From positions 1,529,590 to 1,593,589 of the forward strand of contig JNVV01000002.1 in NCBI GenBank assembly GCA_000733355.1: a stretch of 64,000 bases of DNA, given 5' to 3'. The stretch is from Falciphora oryzae. Its lineage: Eukaryota > Ascomycota > Sordariomycetes > Magnaporthales > Magnaporthaceae. Numbering within the stretch: position 1 is the stretch's first letter; every line of letters begins with the position of its first letter. Shown in pieces: positions 43,012-55,000 of this stretch. Position numbers and translations under genes: made by a program. Under the pieces are notes generated by a model that was not told the origin of the DNA, searched no databases, and saw only the letters and a program-made list of their open reading frames with translations.

Positions 43012-44422
43012 ATGGCGAGCTTTTTTGATATCAAGGCAAGAAAGCAGGCTGCGGCGAACAGCGCCGCGTCGGCCAAGCAAGAAAAGCAGAACCCAGAAGC
43101 CACCCGGGCCCAGCCGTGGGTTGAGAAATAGTATGCACAAACCGCGAGCAGGCAAGGGCTGTCGCACCGCTCACAAAAAAACTACCTAGACTCACTTGGA
43201 ACTGACCTCTCCTGCTCTCGTTTGTAGTCGCCCGAAGACCCTCGGCGATGTCACCGCTCAGGACCACACTGTGACGGTGCTCCAACGCACTCTGCAAGCC
43301 TCCAATGTCCGTGTCGTTACCCGTCTACATCGGCGCTCTGCTCACCCGCGGCCTTCGCGTATTGCGGTGCTAACACACGCCGTAGCTCCCCCACATGCTA
43401 TTTTATGGCCCCCCCGGAACAGGAAAGACATCTACAGTTCTCGCGCTCGCCAAAGAGCTCTTCGGCCCGGAGCTGATGAGGTCGCGGGTCCTGGAACTCA
43501 ACGCCTCGGACGAGCGCGGAATCTCGATTGTGCGGGAGAAGGTGAAGGACTTTGCGCGCATGCAGCTTACGAACCCACCGCCCGGCTATGACAGAGCCAA
43601 ATACCCATGCCCGCCCTTCAAGATCATCATCCTCGATGAGGCCGACTCAATGACCCAGGATGCTCAGAGCGCCCTGCGCCGTACCATGGAGACCTACAGC
43701 AAGATCACCCGCTTCTGCCTTATCTGCAACTACGTCACCCGCATTATCGACCCACTGGCCTCGCGGTGCAGCAAGTTCAGGTTCAAGAGCCTCGACCAAG
43801 GCAACGCCAAATCACGCCTCGAGCACATCGCTGAGAAGGAGGGGGTTGCGCTTGAGCAAGGTGCCGTCGATGCGCTCATCAGGAGCAGCGAAGGCGATCT
43901 GAGAAAGGCTATAACCTTTCTTCAGAGCGCCGCACGATTGGTCGGCGCGGGTCGTGCATCTGGTGAAGGCGAGCAGGACAAGATGGATGTCGACTCAAAG
44001 CCTGTGACGGCACAGATTGTCGAGGATATCGCAGGCGTGATCCCGGCTGCGACAATCGACAGCCTCGTTGAGGCCATGAGACCTCGTGGCCGTGGCAGTG
44101 GGCAGACGTACCAATCAGTTGCCAAGGTTGTCGGGGACATGGTCGCGGATGGATGGAGTGCCACTCAGGTTGTCACTCAGGTAGGAGCCCTGCGTTTTCC
44201 CTCTGTGATACTGACAGAAACCGGCGCTGACACTCATTTCTGCAAAAACCACAGCTCTTCCAAGCCATTATGTATGACGAGGAGATCCCAGATATCCAGA
44301 AGAATGCGATGTCAATAGTATTCTCGGAGATCGACAAGCGGCTGGTTGACGGTGCTGATGAGCACCTATCGATCTTGGACTTGTGTTTGAGGTTGTCTGT
44401 AATAATGTCTAGCAGGGTATAG
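43012..44422 (+). CDS. RFC2: Replication factor C subunit 2 (clamp loader)
   Basis: AAA+ subunit of the RFC complex that loads PCNA at primer-template junctions. Exons 43012-43130, 43228-43306, 43386-44180 and 44255-44422 give 386 residues. Joins restore [19 protein letters not shown] and [21 protein letters not shown]. Visible motifs are Walker [10 protein letters not shown], Walker [12 protein letters not shown], the RFC box [17 protein letters not shown], sensor 1 [13 protein letters not shown] and the SRC motif SRCSKFRF. The wording is closest to yeast Rfc2 (human RFC4). The C-terminal collar helices contain a low-complexity insert ([15 protein letters not shown]). Intron 2 has a GTCCGT donor. 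Its 3' end faces the coiled-coil orphan, 263 bases away. Confidence 0.95.
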
Positions 44423-44685
44423 CTGGAGGCTGTTGTTCAATGGGGTGGACACAAGGCGATGGGCTCCATATTCTGCTTTCCCGCTAATCGAGATCTAAAA
44501 ACTCGGTTTTAGCTGTCCTTGGGCGGATGGCACGACGGTATCACTGCTTGCCTGACAAACGTGGCTCTGGCAGAAGAAGGATGTACTTCATGTGCAGAGA
44601 TTGGCACTGAGCCTGTCGAACATCTGGTATGGAGCTAATAGATTGACCTACGGCCGGTGATCATGGCGTGTGTGTTGAAAAATTG

Positions 44686-46224
44686 TCAATAAAGGGTGTC
44701 ATCGCCACCCTCTGTTCGCAGAACACCCAGTCCCCCGTCAAGAATAGACCAGACATCAAGTGGCTTGCTCCTGTTGTTGTAGTTGATAGGACTGCCCCCC
44801 GCCTGGCCTTGCGACAGCCAGATGTCCCCATCTCCTTCGGATAGAGCAGGGTTGCGGTCTTGCGACAGTGTCTGGGTGCCAAGCAGGCTACCAGTCTCGT
44901 CTAGGTGTCTCGCGGAGGCTTCGAGCGCCATCTCGCCTTCCTCTGTCTTTTCAGCCACAGTCTCGAGTGTTGCCAACTTCGAGGCTTCGGCTGCTACAAC
45001 CCATCTTCTCGAGCGACCGGCGACGGTAGAGTCCTCGGCAGGGCCTAGCCCGTCCCCAAGGAGCCTGGGTTGGTGATGAGACCGGCCCGGCATGTGGTGC
45101 TTGGGCAGTAGTTGGCTTTCCTCCGCGAGGTGATCCAGAAGCTGGCAAGTATCCTTGGTTTTCTTTGCGACGGTGGCATTGAGGTGTGACTTTTGCAATA
45201 TCAAGCCCTTCTGCTCATGAGAAGCCGCTAGAAGACGGGCGAGATATGGAGACAACAGGTAAGAGGGTGACATCGTCTGTGCTTGGCACAGCAACCCGGC
45301 AGCATGGATGGCCTCGATCCTTGGAGGCTCCATCAAGGGCTGATGCGTTTGCGATGCGGCCCTGAGGAGTAATTTTCGCGCGGAGACATATTCGTCGTAC
45401 TTCTGCTTGATCGCTGACAGCTGGCTTTCGACACGAATCCTAGTTTCGGAAACCTGCTCGGCGTGTATGGGTTGCTCTTCGCTCCCATCCGCCCCGTCCC
45501 CTGATGTACTAGCCAGCTCTGTCTCGATCCAGCTGATGAGTTCATCGCGCGCGGCGGTCAGGGCGGCGAGCTTCACACCAGCTGCCAGACCTTCCACAGG
45601 CCGCGGTGATCTCTTCCTGACGGCATTGAGGAGCTGCTCTTCCTTTTTGAGTAGGAGCTTGGCACGCAGCACTGACTTTTGGAGCCGGTCAAGCAGCTCG
45701 TCCAGGCTTGCCTTGGACAGTGACTTGTCCAAGATAAAGCTGCTGACCGCCTCTCTGGGCACCTCGGGTAAGGGTGGCGAGTCCCTGAAAATCTGGCTGG
45801 GATCTAGGAATTCTGTGGAGGCAGCCGGTCTTTGATCCAGGAGCTCCAGAGATTTCAAAATCGCCCTGAGGCGTGCTTCCTTCCTTCGGAGCCTCAGAGC
45901 GACGATGCGCGCTGCAAGGAAGCTGGCGGTCTGGTCGGCGGGCGTTGTGGCAGATCCGCCACGGTATGCCTCCAGGTCCTGATGCTCCCGCCGCGCCCGG
46001 ATGTTGGCGTTCAAGGCTTCGAGATACTCGCGCTGGAGCCCATGCACTTCTGGGGGGATCACGATGACGGCTGGCGGGTCTGCTAATGCCAACGGGGTTG
46101 GCGGGCCGTCACGGGCGGAATTGCCGAGGCAGGATGCCAGATTCGCAGCCAGAACCTTGCGGATGTGTAAGACCTCGTCGCGTGGCCGGATGAAGGGTGC
46201 TAAAGCCTCCTGTGCTGCCTCCAT
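44686..46224 (-). CDS. Coiled-coil protein, unknown function
   Basis: Not recognised. 512 residues are read from the ATG at 46224, but the true start is probably upstream: the frame stays open to 46344 with plausible coding text (SHTLLIGRLAETAWGAAPDW) yet no ATG, so a short 5' exon is likely. The protein is rich in long helices: FLAARIVALRLRRKEARLRA, then LDELLDRLQKSVLRAKLLLK and SQLSAIKQKYDEYVSARKLL. The C-terminal 130 residues are less ordered and end in DVWSILDGGLGVLRTEGGDD. No membrane segment, signal peptide or enzyme motif is visible. The composition recalls structural microtubule or kinetochore subunits, but nothing specific supports this. Confidence 0.72.
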   Translation of the reverse strand: MEAAQEALAPFIRPRDEVLHIRKVLAANLASCLGNSARDGPPTPLALADPPAVIVIPPEVHGLQREYLEALNANIRARREHQDLEAYRGGSATTPADQTASFLAARIVALRLRRKEARLRAILKSLELLDQRPAASTEFLDPSQIFRDSPPLPEVPREAVSSFILDKSLSKASLDELLDRLQKSVLRAKLLLKKEEQLLNAVRKRSPRPVEGLAAGVKLAALTAARDELISWIETELASTSGDGADGSEEQPIHAEQVSETRIRVESQLSAIKQKYDEYVSARKLLLRAASQTHQPLMEPPRIEAIHAAGLLCQAQTMSPSYLLSPYLARLLAASHEQKGLILQKSHLNATVAKKTKDTCQLLDHLAEESQLLPKHHMPGRSHHQPRLLGDGLGPAEDSTVAGRSRRWVVAAEASKLATLETVAEKTEEGEMALEASARHLDETGSLLGTQTLSQDRNPALSEGDGDIWLSQGQAGGSPINYNNRSKPLDVWSILDGGLGVLRTEGGDDTLY

Positions 46225-47054
46225 CGTGGCTTTGTCCGCTATTTCTGCCTCCCAGTCTGGGGCCGCACCCCAAGCAGTCTCTGCCAAGCGGCCGATGAGA
46301 AGTGTGTGTGAGCTGCTGAAGTTGATGTAGACCGAAGAGTTTATTTAGAATAGCGTCAGTGTCTAAGGCGGCTATAGTTTACGTTTGATTTCGACAATGG
46401 TGCTCCACGTTTGGGCGAGGCGTCAGGCATCTAGGAGGCTAGGTTGTGAGAACCGCTGCCTCAACTTCGGTACCAGCAGGTTCGTCCGGAGCCTGAGCAC
46501 CGTGCTACCTGGTAGGCTTCATGTTTACCGGCAAGTAGGCGCTTAGGCGGGCATTAGAACGCTGGAGCACACCACCCCATTACCAATAGTGGAGCACCGC
46601 CCCTGGCCGCGCCTGCCTGGTTGGGATTTTGACCTGCCGCACGAGCGACGGGCCAATCGTTTGGTCAAATGTCCAGCAGAAGTCAACATGAAATAATTCG
46701 CTTGTTCGCCTACACCGAAAAAAAAGTTCCAGCTACCGCGCCCGCGTCCTGGACTCGATATCGCTGCAAACCCAAGGGCCGGCCGCACTACGCAGCACAT
46801 TGTAATCATTCACAGATTCTCCAGGGCTTTTGGACCTGCGGCAAACTTCCTGAGAGCCAGCCCCTCGCCTTGTTCGCTGTCGCCCATTGGTTGATGCCTG
46901 CCGTCGACGGCCTGCATCGCCACTTGCTGGCTGCCGCCTGAAGGAAAACACCTGGGGAACTTGCCTGGCGCAAAACGCGTCGCGGTCCCGACGCTGCCGA
47001 CGAGGCACCGAGCCCTCCAGTACCTAATCCGACAGTGCCAAAGGAGCCGTCACG
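46225..47054. other. Bidirectional promoter region, coiled-coil gene / BRR2
   Basis: 830 bases. The coiled-coil frame runs into its left end, and a candidate first exon could start at the minus-strand ATG at 46430, but splice phase does not fit with good donors. The rest shows nothing beyond ordinary promoter DNA. Confidence 0.45.
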
Positions 47055-50000
47055 ATGACGGACCACCACCGAGATGTGTCGCAGTACAAGTACTCGGCCA
47101 TGTCCAACCTGGTCCTCCAGGCGGACCGCCGGTTTGTCACGCGCCGCGCCGATGAGGCTACCGGCGATCCCGAGTCCCTTGCCGGCCGGTTGTCCATCCG
47201 CGACATGGGCTCCCGCATATCTCGCGACGACGCGCCTAAGCCAAAGAAGTCCTCGCTCATGCCCGATGTCCGGCGGGGGAGGATAGATGAGGGACGCGAC
47301 GTCCTGGCCCAGCAGCGCGCGAAGCGCAAGGTGGAATCCGGAGGGGGTATCCTGTCCACGGCGGACATGCTGGTTGAGGGCCTGCGCTACCGGCCCCGAA
47401 CCCCCGCCACGAGGGCGACGTTCGAGCTCATCCTTTCCGTCGTCGCAAAGAGCATTGGCGATGTGTCACACGAGATGGTGCGGAGTGCGGCCGATGCGGT
47501 GCTCGAGTTCGTCAAAGACGACGACCTCAAGGACTTTGACAAGAAGAAGGAGATAGATGACATCCTTGGTGCCAGTATGACGGCTAAAGAGTTCAACGAG
47601 TTGATGAACTTGGGAAAGAAGATCACCGACTACGACGCACAGGACGACGACGACGACGAGGGGGCCGGAGCCAAGGACGAGGAGGAAATCGACGACCGCC
47701 AAGGAGTCGCCGTCGACTTCGAGGACGACGATGACGACGGGGAGGGCTTCGTTAATGAGATCCGTGATGAGTCGTCGGAAGACGAGGCTGATGGCGAGGA
47801 TGAGTCGGATCAGCCAGGCCCTGAGGCCGGCACAGGCGCTGGGCCCGAGGCTGCCGACGGAGCTGCGGATACCCTCGACGGCGAGGCCATGATTATAGAC
47901 TCGGTGCCACAGGGGAAATCAGCTCAGGACAAATCCAAGGACGCCAACCACGTGCCCGCCCGTGAGATTGACGCGTACTGGCTCCAGCGCCAGATCGGAA
48001 GGCTATACCCGGATGCTCATACGCAGCACGACAAGGCGCATGCTGCGCTGCGCATTCTCTCGGGCGAGCCCGACGAGGCCGGAGGCGAAGAGAAGCAGCT
48101 GCGAGAGATCGAAAACGATCTGATGGAGCTCTTTGACTATGAACATCACGAGGTCGTGCAGAAGCTGATAGAGAATCGAGAGAAGGTGGTGTGGCTGACG
48201 AGGCTTGCCAAAGCCGAGAACAACGAGGAGCGCACCTCCATCGAGCGGGATATGGCATCCGAAGGGTTGCGGTGGATTCTGGATGAGCTGCATGGCAAAA
48301 CAGGCGACGAGCAGAAGAAACCAAAACTCGAGATCAAAATGGATATCGACCAGAACGCCTCGCTCGATGCTGCCAAGCCAGCGACTGCAGGACAACAGGA
48401 TGGCCAACTGGTTGGCGGGCTCCAGCCCAAAAAGCTCATTAACCTGGAAAACCTCGTCTTCGACCAAGGCAACCACCTTATGTCAAACCCGAGGGTGAGC
48501 CTCCCCGAGGGTTCGACGAAACGGACCTTCAAGGGATACGAGGAAATCCACGTACCGCCGCCGAAGAAACGCAACGACCCAACCGACGTCAGCATACCCA
48601 TCACCGACATGCCCGAGTGGGCTCGTGTCCCCTTCAGCACTGCCAGGGCCCTCAACAAGATCCAGTCACAATGTTACCCGTCTGCGTTTGGAGACGACGG
48701 GAACATGCTGATCTGTGCCCCGACTGGTAGTGGCAAGACAAACGTCGCCATGCTCACAATCCTCCGCGAAATCGGCAAGAACCGAGACCCCGAAACGGGA
48801 GAACTCGACCTGGATGCCTTCAAGGTTGTCTACATCGCGCCGCTGAAAGCATTGGTCCAGGAGCAGGTCGGGAACTTTGGCAAGCGCCTGGAGCCCTTTG
48901 GTATCAAAGTCTCGGAGCTCACGGGCGACCGCCAGCTCACCAAGCAGCAAATTGCCGAGACACAGATTATTGTAACCACGCCAGAGAAGTGGGATGTCAT
49001 CACTCGCAAGGCTACCGACCTATCATACACGAACTTGGTGCGCCTGATTATTATCGACGAGATTCACTTGCTCCATGACGACCGTGGCCCCGTTATCGAG
49101 AGCGTCGTCAGCAGGACCATCCGGAGGACGGAGCAGACGGGCGAGCCGGTCAGGATCGTCGGTCTCTCGGCCACTCTTCCAAACTACAGGGACGTGGCCA
49201 GCTTCCTCCGCGTCGACCCCCAAAAAGGCCTGTTTCACTTTGACGGCTCGTTCCGTCCTTGTCCCCTGCGGCAGGAGTTTATCGGCGTGTCGGAGAAAAA
49301 GGCGATCAAGCAGTTGAAGACCATGAACGACATCACGTACACAAAGGTCCTGGAGCATGTTGGCAAGAACCGAAACCAGATGCTCATCTTTGTGCACTCG
49401 CGGAAGGAGACGGCAAAAACGGCAAGGTATATCCGCGACAAAGCCCTGGAGATGGAGACTATAAACGACATCCTCAAGCACGACGCCGGCAGCCGCGAGA
49501 TCCTGAAGGAGTCCGCCGACCAGGCCAACGACAGGGACCTGAAGGATTTGCTGCCGTATGGCTTCGGCATCCACCACGCTGGCATGAGCCGGGCCGACAG
49601 AACGGACGTCGAGGAGCTGTTTGCTGATGGGTCGATCCAGGTGCTGGTCTGCACTGCAACACTTGCCTGGGGTGTCAACCTCCCGGCCCATACGGTGATC
49701 ATCAAAGGTACCCAGGTCTACTCGCCTGAAAAGGGCAGTTGGGTCGAGCTGAGCCCGCAAGACGTCCTGCAGATGCTTGGGCGTGCTGGACGACCACAGT
49801 TCGACACGTACGGCGAGGGCATCATCATTACGACCCAAAACGAGATGACTTACTACCTGTCTCTGCTCAACCAGCAGCTCCCTATAGAGTCTCAGCTCGT
49901 GAGCAAGCTTGTGGACAACCTGAATGCCGAAATCGTACTGGGCAACATCCGCAATCGTGATGAGGGTGTCGAATGGCTTGGCTACACGTACCTTTTTGTC

Positions 50001-53000
50001 CGCATGCTCCGTTCGCCCGGCCTCTATCAGGTTGGGGCCGAGTACGAGGACGATGAGGCGCTGGAGCAGAAGCGCGTGGACTTGATACACTCGGCCGCCA
50101 CCGTCCTCCGAAAGTCCAACTTGGTCAAATACGATGAGAAGACGGGCAAGCTACAGGCCACCGAGCTGGGACGCATCGCGTCTCACTACTACATAACCCA
50201 CGGCTCGATGGACACCTACAACACACTGATCCAGCCCAACATCACGACCATCGAGCTGTTCAGGGTATTCGCCCTGAGTGCCGAGTTCAAGTACATCCCG
50301 GTCCGCCAGGAGGAAAAGCTGGAGCTGGCCAAGCTGCTGGGCAAAGTCCCTATCCCGGTCAAGGAAAGCGTCGAGGAGCCGCACGCCAAGATCAACGTTC
50401 TTCTGCAGGCCTACATCTCGCGGCTGAGGCTTGATGGCCTTGCTCTGATGGCCGACATGGTCTATGTTACGCAGTCTGCCGGCCGCATTCTGCGTGCAAT
50501 CTTTGAGATCGCGCTCAAGAAGGGGTGGGCATCTGTCGCCAAGACGGCCCTGGACCTGTGCAAAATGGCCGAGAAGCGTATGTGGCCGACGATGACGCCG
50601 CTTCGCCAGTTCCCCACGTGCCCGCGCGAGATTGTCAGCAAGGCAGAGCGCATCGAGGTTCCCTGGACCAGCTACTTTGACCTGGATCCCCCGAGGATGG
50701 GCGAGCTCCTGGGCATGCCCAAAGCCGGCAAAACAGTCTGCTCCCTCGTGTCGAAGTTTCCAAGGGTGGAGATTCAGGAGCACGTCCAGCCTCTTACCCG
50801 CTCCATGCTCCGGATGGAGTTGACCATCAGCCCGAAGTTCGAGTGGGACGACGACCTCCACGGCATCGCCGAGAGCTTCTGGGTCATCGTCGAGGACTGC
50901 GATGGCGAGGACATATTGTTCCACGACCAGTTTATCCTGCGCAAAGATTATGCGCAGTCGGAAACCAACGAGCATCTGGTCGAGTTCACCGTCCCAATGA
51001 CGGAGCCGATGCCGCCCAACTACTTCATCTCGGTCGTGTCGGACAGATGGATGCACTCGGAGACGCGCATTGCCGTCTCATTCCAGAAACTGATTCTCCC
51101 CGAGAAGTTCCCGCCACACACGGAGCTGCTCGACCTGCAGCCACTCCCCGTGTCGGCGCTCAAGGCGAAAGACTATGCGGCCCTGTACCCGAAATGGGAG
51201 CATTTCAACAAGGTCCAGACGCAATGCTTCAACTCGCTGTACGCAACGGACCAGAACGTCCTCGTCGCGGCACCTACGGGCAGCGGCAAAACGGTCTGTG
51301 CCGAGTTCGCTCTTATGAGGCTCTGGTCGAAGCCGGAGCACGGGCGCGCCGTGTACATCGCGCCGTTCCAGGAGCTCGTGGACGCGCGGTTCCAGGACTG
51401 GGAGAAGCGGCTATCGGGTCTCCGCGACGGCAAGGATGTCGTCAAGCTCACGGGGGAGACGGCCACGGACCTGAAGCTGCTCGAGAAGGGCGACCTCATC
51501 CTGGCCACCCCGACACAGTGGGATGTCCTGTCAAGGCAGTGGAAGCGGCGCAAGAATGTGCAGACGGTGGAGCTCTTCATCACCGATGAGCTTCATATGC
51601 TGAGCGGACAGCTGGGCTTCATTTACGAGCTTATCGTCTCCCGCATGCACTACATAAGGTCGTCGACGGAGCTCCCAATACGGATGGTCGGGCTGAGCGT
51701 GTCCCTCTCCAACGCACGCGACATCGGTGAGTGGCTTGATTGTAAAAAGCACGATGTCTACAACTTCAGCCCCCACGTGCGCGCGGTGCCGCTGGAGCTT
51801 CATATCCAGTCCTTCACCATCCCGCACTTCCCCTCCCTCATGCTCGCCATGGCCAAGCCCACGTACGCGACCATCACTCAAATGTCTGCCGACAGGCCCG
51901 CCATAGTGTTTGTCCCAACAAGGAAGCAAACGCGGGCGACGGCGCGCGACCTTCTCACGGCCTGCCTCGCAGACGATGACGAGGACCGCTTCCTTCACGT
52001 CGACGTGGAGCAGATACAACCCTTGCTCGACAAGACTCAGGAGGACGCTCTTAGGGAATCGCTTTCGCACGGCGTTGGGTACTACCATGAGGCCCTCAAC
52101 CAGACAGACCGGCGTATTGTCAAGCATCTCTACGACAAGGGGGCGATCCAGGTGCTTATCGTATCCCGGGATGTCTGCTGGGAACTTGACAGCACAGCGC
52201 ACCTGGTGATCGTAATGGGCACACAGTATTTCGAGGGGCGGGAGCACCGCTACGTCGATTATCCCATCAGTGACGTGCTCCAGATGTTCGGCAAGGCGCT
52301 CCGCCCGGGTAAGGACGGCCGCGGCCGTGGCGTGTTGATGCTGCCGGCGGTAAAGCGGGACTTTTACAAAAAGTTCCTAAACGAGGCCATACCGGTTGAG
52401 TCGGTGCTCGCAGAGCAGTCGCAGAATCACGCTTACCTGCACGATGCGTTTGTGACAGAGATCAGCACCAAGATGATCGAGTCGGGCGACGACGCGCTCA
52501 GTTGGCTGACGTTTACGTACTTCTACCGCCGGTTGCTGGCGAACCCGAGCTACTACGGACTGACAAACGTGTCTGAGGAGGGCCTGGGCAAGTATCTCTC
52601 GGACCTCGTGGAGGAAACTCTGACGGAGCTGTCGCAGTCCAAGATCGTGGAGTATGATGAGGAGGACGGATCTGTGGCGCCCCAGAACGCGGCCATGATC
52701 GCGGCATACTACAACATCTCGTACATCACGATGCAGACGCTGCTTCTCTCGCTCAAGGCCCGCACCAAGCTCAAGGGCATCCTGGAGATCATCACGTCGG
52801 CTGCCGAATTTGAGTCGATTCAGATCCGACGACACGAGGGAGGAATCCTGCGGCGCATCTACGACCGTGTTCCCGTCAAGATGGCCGAGGCGTCCTTCGA
52901 CTCGCCGCACTTCAAGGCGTTTGTCCTGCTGCAGGCTCACTTTTCCCGGATGCAGCTGCCCATCGACCTTGCGAAGGACCAGGAAGTCATTCTCTCCAAG

Positions 53001-53811
53001 GTGCTAGGCCTGCTCAGCGCAACAGTCGACATACTGTCCTCCGAAGGCCACCTGAACGCCATGAACGCGATGGAGATGTCGCAGATGGTGGTACAGGCAA
53101 TGTGGGACCGCGACAGCCCGCTCAAGCAGATTCCGCATTTCGGGCCCGAAGTGGTCAAGGTGGCCAACGAATTCGGGTATGTATCAGCTTCGCTTCCTGA
53201 TGCGCATCACCGCCGCTACCAGCCCTCCCCCTCGTGCTACCTACTTGTCCACTAACCATGTATGGCGACATAGGATCAAGGACGTGTTCGATTTCATGGA
53301 GGCCATGAACCCAGAGGAGAACCCGCAGTACGAGACTTTGGTAAAACGACAGGCGCTGTCGCAGAGCCAGCTTGCGCAGGCCGCCAACTTCACCAACAGC
53401 AAGTACCCAGACATCTCGATGGAATTCGAGGTTGAGGACGAGGAGAACTTGCATGCCGGCGAGCCGTCGTACCTGAAGATCAAGATCGAGCGGGAGGTGG
53501 ACGGGGACGAGGAGGTGGATACAACGGTGCACGCGCCCTTCTTCCCCGTTAAGAAGTCGGAGAACTGGTGGCTGGTGGTGGGCTCTGAGGCCACGAAGAC
53601 GTTGCTTGCCATCAAGCGCGTCACGATTGGACGGAGTCTGGACGTACGACTCGAGTTCACGGTGCCAACGCCCGGCAAGCACGACTTAAAGCTGTTCCTG
53701 ATGAGCGATAGCTACGTCGGCGTCGATCAGGAGCCTGGTTTCTCTGTCACGGTTGCCGAGGGCATGGACGTGGACGACGAGGACGATGACGAGGATGAGG
53801 ATGACGAGTGA
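47055..53811 (+). CDS. BRR2: U5 snRNP RNA helicase Brr2
   Basis: Unwinds U4/U6 to activate the spliceosome. Exons 47055-53176 and 53274-53811 (97-nt intron with an ACTAAC branch point) give 2219 residues. The N-terminal region contains an acidic stretch (about 195-280) before the first helicase cassette. Cassette 1 has APTGSGKT (near 555), DEIH (near 668) and SATLPNY. Cassette 2 has APTGSGKT (near 1406), but DELH (near 1511) and SVSLSNA in place of SAT, and QMFGKALRPG in place of the usual arginine-finger QMxGRAGRP. This fits the known pseudo-enzyme character of the second cassette. Sec63-type domains follow each. The tail ends in a pure Asp/Glu run. Confidence 0.97.
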
Positions 53812-54367
53812 AGGAACAAGAGACGTCAGGAATCGACGAGGTATGCATACAGACATGTGCGCACACGCGTTGCTGATCTTGTTGTATAGATAGGTAGATG
53901 AATTGGTTAGCTGCCAGATAGGCAACGGACAGATGAGTTGAACAAGTATTCAGCGTCTATGGTGATGAGATTCAAACTTTGACGGCCAGGGGTGGACTGG
54001 GCAGGCAACGGCAGTAGAAGGCTGCGGTCATGTTATACGCATTCAGGATTCTCGTTAGGGTGGCGGTAGCGGAAAGGCCATGGCGTCGATAGAAGGATCA
54101 CGGGGAGCATAGCCAGGGCTGTGCTTGGATGGGCCTTGAGTGGTGCGCCAAGCTGCAGAGATGACCTCTCGTGCCACCTCGCGGGCTTGCTGCCGTCTCC
54201 ACTCTGAGCTGGACCGCTAGCCCCTGGGGCGGACTGGTCTGGTGCCAGCAGCGTGTGGCAAAGAGAAAAACAAGACAGGGAAAAGCGACAGACAAGGTGG
54301 GTGGCCGGGGCCTGGTCTGGTGGGAACGGTGGCTCCCACTTCTCCCAAGGCGGGCGGCCGGTGAGCG

Positions 54368-54375
54368 CACGTGAC
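54368..54375 (+). promoter_or_regulatory. CACGTGAC E-box upstream of the PWWP gene
   Basis: Same octamer as upstream of RPL35, 626 bases before the ATG. Function inferred only. Confidence 0.3.
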
Positions 54376-54625
54376 CCAGTCGCATCGGCACTGCGCTCCA
54401 CCTATCCCGAGCTACCGTCTGCGTTTTTGAAGGCCGCAGCAGCGTCGGCCGCAGCATCAACATGGACTGAAAACAGCAGCAACTCGATGCCCACGCATGC
54501 AACTTCGCTGGCCAAAAAAATTTCCCTCCACCTTGCTTCTGCTTGTCAACCAACAAACACTGCGAGCTGGCGCTGGGCAATTGATGCATCTTACAGCTAC
54601 GCCTCATTGACGCACTCGTCTGAAT

Positions 54626-54628
<3 letters not shown>

Positions 54629-54658
<30 letters not shown>
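54629..54658. repeat. (TC)15 microsatellite
   Basis: Perfect dinucleotide run in the leader or promoter of the PWWP gene. Confidence 0.95.
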
Positions 54659-54660
<2 letters not shown>

Positions 54661-55000
54661 GTGCGCATTTGCTTTGCAACGCGAAAGAACGCGTCCTCCC
54701 ATCTTGATGCGTGATTGAGCACCCCCCAGTCCCTCTTTTCCTTTTTTTTTTTTTTTTTTTCTCCCCTTCATTTTTTGTCTGCCTTCTCCAGCGCCTGCCT
54801 CCTCCTGCTGCTGGTGCTATTGCTTTGCTCCAGCCCGCCGTGTCCGCGCGCGCGCAACCGTCCGACACGAGACACATCCATCCCTCACAAATACCTGCCT
54901 ACCTACATACGGCATACGCACACACCCTCATCCACCGCGCTTTCGCACACCAGCCGCTCTCAGCCTGCGTCTTCGTGTCGATCTAGACACGCTCGCGGCA

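Larger units (their letters stand above)
53812..55000. other. Promoter region of the PWWP gene
   Basis: 1.2 kb without a supported gene. It holds a CACGTGAC element (54368-54375), a (TC)15 microsatellite (54629-54658) and a T19 run (54742-54760), typical of a fungal promoter with a long pyrimidine-rich leader. Confidence 0.5.

Noticed and set aside
46383..46430. Candidate first exon (MPDASPKRGAPLSKSN) for the coiled-coil gene
   Set aside because: The good GTAAAC donor leaves phase 0 but every available acceptor needs phase 2; the only donor that fits the phase is very weak.
49023..50090. Long antisense frames inside BRR2 (also in PRP5, ERG26 and the E2 gene)
   Set aside because: Long opposite-strand frames are expected where third positions are mostly G or C; no independent start context or family signal.
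54098..54877. 259-codon minus-strand frame in the PWWP promoter
   Set aside because: Its coding text comes from the T19 run and the TC microsatellite (poly-Lys and Arg-Glu runs), so it is an artefact of simple repeats.
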